A stretch of 64,000 bases of DNA from CAWGOF01 sp963824225 (lineage in GTDB: Bacteria > Acidobacteriota > Polarisedimenticolia > Polarisedimenticolales > Polarisedimenticolaceae). Within the stretch, counting starts at the first letter, position 1, and each line of letters opens with the position of its first letter. The DNA lies in NCBI GenBank assembly GCA_963824225.1, contig CAWGOF010000003.1, forward strand, positions 2,418,001-2,482,000. The letters are read 5' to 3'. Positions 61,457-64,000 of the stretch are shown here, piece after piece. Below the pieces are notes generated by a model. It was not told where the DNA came from, searched no databases, and saw only the letters and a list, made by a program, of their open reading frames with translations. Made by a program: the position numbers and the translations under genes.

Positions 61457-62586
61457 CACGCGTCCTCGGCCTCGCGGTGGTAGTGGTACCAGACGAGCGC
61501 GCGCTCGATCCCCTCGTCGAACAGGATCCGCGGGTCGTACCCCAGGTGCGCACGCGCTTTGTCGATCCGCGGGCAGCGGCGGTTCGGGTTGTCGACCAGG
61601 TACTCCTTGTCCTCGCTGACCGCCCGCACGACGCGCCCGCGATAGCCGAACAAGCGGCGCGCCGTCTCGACGACCTTCTCCGCGGCTTCGAGCATCGAGA
61701 TCTCGGGACGCTCGACGCCGATGTTGTACGCCTCGCCTGGATGGCCCTGCACCAGCACCTTGTAGTACCCGGTGATCGCATCCGCGCTGTAGCAGAACGT
61801 GCGCTTCGGCGACCCGTCGGACAGCATGTGGATGTCGCGGTCGGCCAGCACGTCGCGGGCGAAGTCCGGCAGCACGCGACGGTCCGTGATCTTGAGTCCC
61901 GGCCCGTAGTTGTTGAACGGCCGCGCCATCTTGATCGGCAGCTCGTGCTGCCGCGCGAAGTTCACGCACAGCGTCTCGCCGAAGCGCTTCGATTCGTCGT
62001 AGCACGCCCGCGGCCCGGTGCACGAGACGTTGCCGCGATAGTCCTCGCTCGTCGGGATCTCGTCCGGCGGCGGATCGCCGTAGATCTCGCTCGACGAGAA
62101 GAAGAGGAAGCCCTCGACCGGCTTCCCCGCATCGCGCTGGCGCAGCGAGTAGTCGAGCAGGTTGCGCAGGCCGTTGATGTTCGCGTCGATCGTCTGGATC
62201 GGAAACCGACGGTAGTAGATCGGCGACGCGATGCCGGCGGCGTGGATGATGAACTGGAAGTCCGGGATGTCCGCGGGCAGCGGCTGGATCATGTCCTGCC
62301 GCACGAGCGCGAGGTGCGGCTCGCGCTTCTGCCCGTCGAGCCACGACGGCACGCCCCGCACGTAGTTGTCGTACACGGTCATGCGGATCGCGGTTCCCGC
62401 GTCTCGACCACGGTTGAAGTGCAGCACCGCGTGGACGAAGTAGTACCCGAGGAACCCCGCGCCGCCGGTGAGCAGCACGTGCTTGCCCGAGAGACGGCCC
62501 AGCTCCTCGCGCAGGTTGCCGCACACGTAGTCCAGATCGCTGTCGAGGAACTCGCGGAGAGGCGGGATTCGCGCTGGCTCGGTCAT
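61456..62586 (-). CDS. NAD-dependent epimerase/dehydratase, UDP-glucuronate decarboxylase-like (UXS)
   Basis: A 376-residue extended SDR from the ATG at 62586, which follows an AAGGGGAAAG Shine-Dalgarno-like run; the longer frame is shadow. Motifs are VLLTGGAGFLGYYFVHAVLH, FFSSSEIYGDPP with the catalytic-type Ser, the CYDESKRFGETL Tyr-Lys pair, and MARPFNNYGPGLKITDRRVLPDFA, plus DGSPKRTFCYSADAITGY. The pattern is closest to UXS, which converts UDP-glucuronate to UDP-xylose, matching the UGD gene beside it (1-nt overlap). Other sugar dehydratases are possible. Confidence 0.9.
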   Translation of the reverse strand: MTEPARIPPLREFLDSDLDYVCGNLREELGRLSGKHVLLTGGAGFLGYYFVHAVLHFNRGRDAGTAIRMTVYDNYVRGVPSWLDGQKREPHLALVRQDMIQPLPADIPDFQFIIHAAGIASPIYYRRFPIQTIDANINGLRNLLDYSLRQRDAGKPVEGFLFFSSSEIYGDPPPDEIPTSEDYRGNVSCTGPRACYDESKRFGETLCVNFARQHELPIKMARPFNNYGPGLKITDRRVLPDFARDVLADRDIHMLSDGSPKRTFCYSADAITGYYKVLVQGHPGEAYNIGVERPEISMLEAAEKVVETARRLFGYRGRVVRAVSEDKEYLVDNPNRRCPRIDKARAHLGYDPRILFDEGIERALVWYHYHREAEDA

Positions 62587-62763
62587 CTTTCCCCTTGATG
62601 CCCCGGCGTCGCGTAGGGCCGCCGCCCGCGGCGCGGCCAAGGTAATGCTTTCCCGGGGGCCCAGCAACCGCGCTGCGGGTCCTGGTAGAGGGGGCTCGCG
62701 GGACGCCGATGGACGTCGACGAAGCGCTGAATCCGGACGTTCGTCGACCCGCCGCGCGGGGTG

Positions 62764-63693
62764 CTACCGCTCGAGCCGGCTGGAAGCGGTCAGCGCGGCG
62801 AGGATGCCGAGCCGCAGCGCGATCTTGACCAGGAGGACGACCTGGCCGAGCGCAAACGCCAGGAACAGCCCCGCGGTCGACGACGGCCCGGCGATCGGCG
62901 CGACGAGGATGTACAGCGCGGCGATCGCGGCGCCGATCGCGCCGAACGAGACGTAGATCCCGAGCGTCCGCAGCGGGCTCAAGAGAAGCCGCCCCGCACC
63001 GAGCCGGAGCGCGGCGAATGCACCCCGCTCCTCGGCCAGCGCGAGCGAGATCCGCGCCAGCGCGAACCACACGCGCACGATCACGAGGAGCAGCGCGATC
63101 GCGCCCCACACGAGCGCGGTCGCGACGAAGATCTCGCGCTCGCTCGTCACGTCCTTGGTCCAGCTCTCGAGGCGCATCATCAGCCAGCCGGCGAGTCGAT
63201 AGACACCGAAGTACAGGCCGCCGGCGAGCACGGCGAGGAGCACGAACCGCGGGAAGTGCGCGCCGCAGGCGCGGGCGAACTCCCCCGGCCCGCGCTGCGC
63301 GTCCGGCCGCGCGAAGCGGTCGAGCACGCCGCCGAGCAGGAACGTCCACAGCAGCGCGTAGAACACACCCGCCCCGACGAGCAGCGGATCCTCGTCGAAC
63401 AGTCTTCCGGTGAGCCAGTCCTCGGCATTCTCGAGGAGCGCTCCCCCGCCGGCCATCGCCGGACGCACGCTGCTTTCGATCCCGCGCGCCTGGGCTTGGT
63501 ACTCGCCGTGCCATACGGGATCGAACCCGCGGATCAGGTTCTCCTGGACCAGGCTCGTTCCGACCGAATCCGCGATCGAGCTGCGAACGGCGAGCGCGAA
63601 CGGCGTCGCGGCGAGCAGGCACAGGAGCCACAATCCGAGCACGAGGCGTAGGTGACCACGCAGCCCACGCAGCCCCGTGGCCACGCCGCTCAT
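62764..63693 (-). CDS. Multi-pass membrane protein of unknown function
   Basis: A 309-residue protein from the ATG at 63693, overlapping the upstream stop (ATGA). It has about six hydrophobic segments, for example LVLGLWLLCLLAATPFALAV, GAGVFYALLWTFLLGGVLD, FVLLAVLAGGLYFGVYRLAGWL and ALVWGAIALLLVIVRVWFALA. A large periplasmic loop follows the first helix. I see no family motif. It is translationally coupled to the partial upstream gene, and the 177-bp gap after it holds no obvious hairpin or RNA. Confidence 0.75.
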   Translation of the reverse strand: MSGVATGLRGLRGHLRLVLGLWLLCLLAATPFALAVRSSIADSVGTSLVQENLIRGFDPVWHGEYQAQARGIESSVRPAMAGGGALLENAEDWLTGRLFDEDPLLVGAGVFYALLWTFLLGGVLDRFARPDAQRGPGEFARACGAHFPRFVLLAVLAGGLYFGVYRLAGWLMMRLESWTKDVTSEREIFVATALVWGAIALLLVIVRVWFALARISLALAEERGAFAALRLGAGRLLLSPLRTLGIYVSFGAIGAAIAALYILVAPIAGPSSTAGLFLAFALGQVVLLVKIALRLGILAALTASSRLER

Positions 63694-64000
63694 CCGAAGA
63701 ACGCCATCGTGATCAGGAAGTCCTCGAACCACAGCATCCACTTCGAGGACCATTTCGTCGCCGCGGCTCCGGATTCGGGCTCGTGCAGGCGGCTGTCGTT
63801 CGTCCGGTCGAGATCGAGGACCAGCTTGCGCTCGGGATCGACGACGGCGTAGCGCAGCTTCGATCCGCGCTCGACGACGTAGCTCGTGTGCCGCGCCCGG
63901 CCGTCCCAGCGCTCGCGCTGCTCGGTGCCATCCTCGAACACCAGGCGGACGTCGACGGGGAAGGTTCCATCGCCCCGGCGCTCGACGACGACGTCCGTGC
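63690..64000 (-). CDS. C-terminal fragment of an M1-like peptidase or related envelope protein (partial)
   Basis: The frame is open to the right edge, so only the last ~103 residues are visible. They read VVVERRGDGTFPVDVRLVFEDGTEQRERWDGR and LRYAVVDPERKLVLDLDRTNDSR, followed by a hydrophobic tail (KWMLWFEDFLITMAFFG). The strand pattern with a DP-x-LDLD motif resembles the C-terminal Ig-like domain of M1 family metallopeptidases. The catalytic part is outside the window, so the assignment is tentative. The stop overlaps the start of the membrane protein gene. Confidence 0.6.
   Translation of the reverse strand, partial: TDVVVERRGDGTFPVDVRLVFEDGTEQRERWDGRARHTSYVVERGSKLRYAVVDPERKLVLDLDRTNDSRLHEPESGAAATKWSSKWMLWFEDFLITMAFFG

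Noticed and set aside
60116..63631. Minus-strand open frame of ~1170 codons spanning UGD and upstream genes
   Set aside because: Only the last 446 codons (UGD) are coherent protein; the rest is shadow of the UXS-like and membrane genes.
1..64000. CRISPR array or prophage
   Set aside because: No regularly spaced direct repeats outside coding domains, and no phage structural, integrase or cas genes.

Overview
The window is a GC-rich, gene-dense bacterial chromosome segment with almost no non-coding DNA and no tRNA, rRNA, CRISPR array, integrase or transposase that I could see. Predicted lipoproteins, secreted repeat proteins, dTDP-rhamnose and UDP-uronate sugar genes, a UPF0158 protein and oxygen-dependent HemF point to an aerobic Gram-negative-type bacterium. 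The overall style resembles deltaproteobacterial-grade or Acidobacteriota-like uncultured lineages. That placement is an inference from gene content, not from a marker-gene tree.

Layout. (1) 1-9.8 kb: the 3' part of a giant secreted protein with tandem PPC-like beta domains, a CARDB domain, Ig-like domains and a C-terminal RHS/YD barrel. (2) 9.9-18.1 kb: a methyltransferase, an FAD/Rieske oxidoreductase running into a ferritin-like DUF892 protein, a PQQ-type beta-propeller, a lipoprotein and three poorly known small genes. (3) 18.3-27.1 kb: housekeeping genes dprA-topA-DUF971, then a minus-strand set (UPF0158, DUF2255, flavin monooxygenase), alr, and a DUF4097-like repeat protein. (4) 27.2-32.1 kb: rfbB-rfbA-EamA transporter, an M20 amidohydrolase and a secreted hypothetical. 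(5) 32.1-35.7 kb: small, less GC-rich, mostly hypothetical genes (FG-GAP-like pair, SRPBCC, DUF1579, ABM-like, small membrane protein, lipoprotein). (6) 35.7-47.3 kb: a long minus-strand run, ion antiporter, glutamate dehydrogenase, two PEP/pyruvate-binding proteins (one carrying a nucleotidyltransferase), a membrane protein, an RNase Z-like hydrolase, an M23 peptidase and hemF. (7) 47.4-50.1 kb: a lipoprotein and oligopeptidase B. (8) 50.2-62.6 kb: a surface-glycan/deoxysugar locus arranged as two converging operons. (9) 62.8-64 kb: a membrane protein and the C-terminus of what looks like an M1-type peptidase.

How genes work together. Many neighbours are translationally coupled by ATGA/GTGA/TTGA overlaps: rfbB-rfbA-EamA, GDH-PPDK_N-PPDK_N/NTase, pyruvyltransferase-GT2-RfbC-SAF oxidoreductase, and UXS-like-UGD-RfbF-PIG-L. 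The glycan locus has activating (RfbF), oxidising (UGD), decarboxylase-like (UXS), epimerising (RfbC), C-methylating, deacetylating and pyruvylating enzymes, so it probably makes an unusual, branched or modified cell-surface sugar.

Sequence quality. Six genes (FAD/Rieske, topA, SRPBCC, PPDK_N, GDH, oligopeptidase B) are interrupted by single extra bases, with well-conserved protein resuming in the next frame. topA alone has eight, all +1. I treat these as probable assembly errors and annotate the genes end to end, but the clustering in topA deserves checking.
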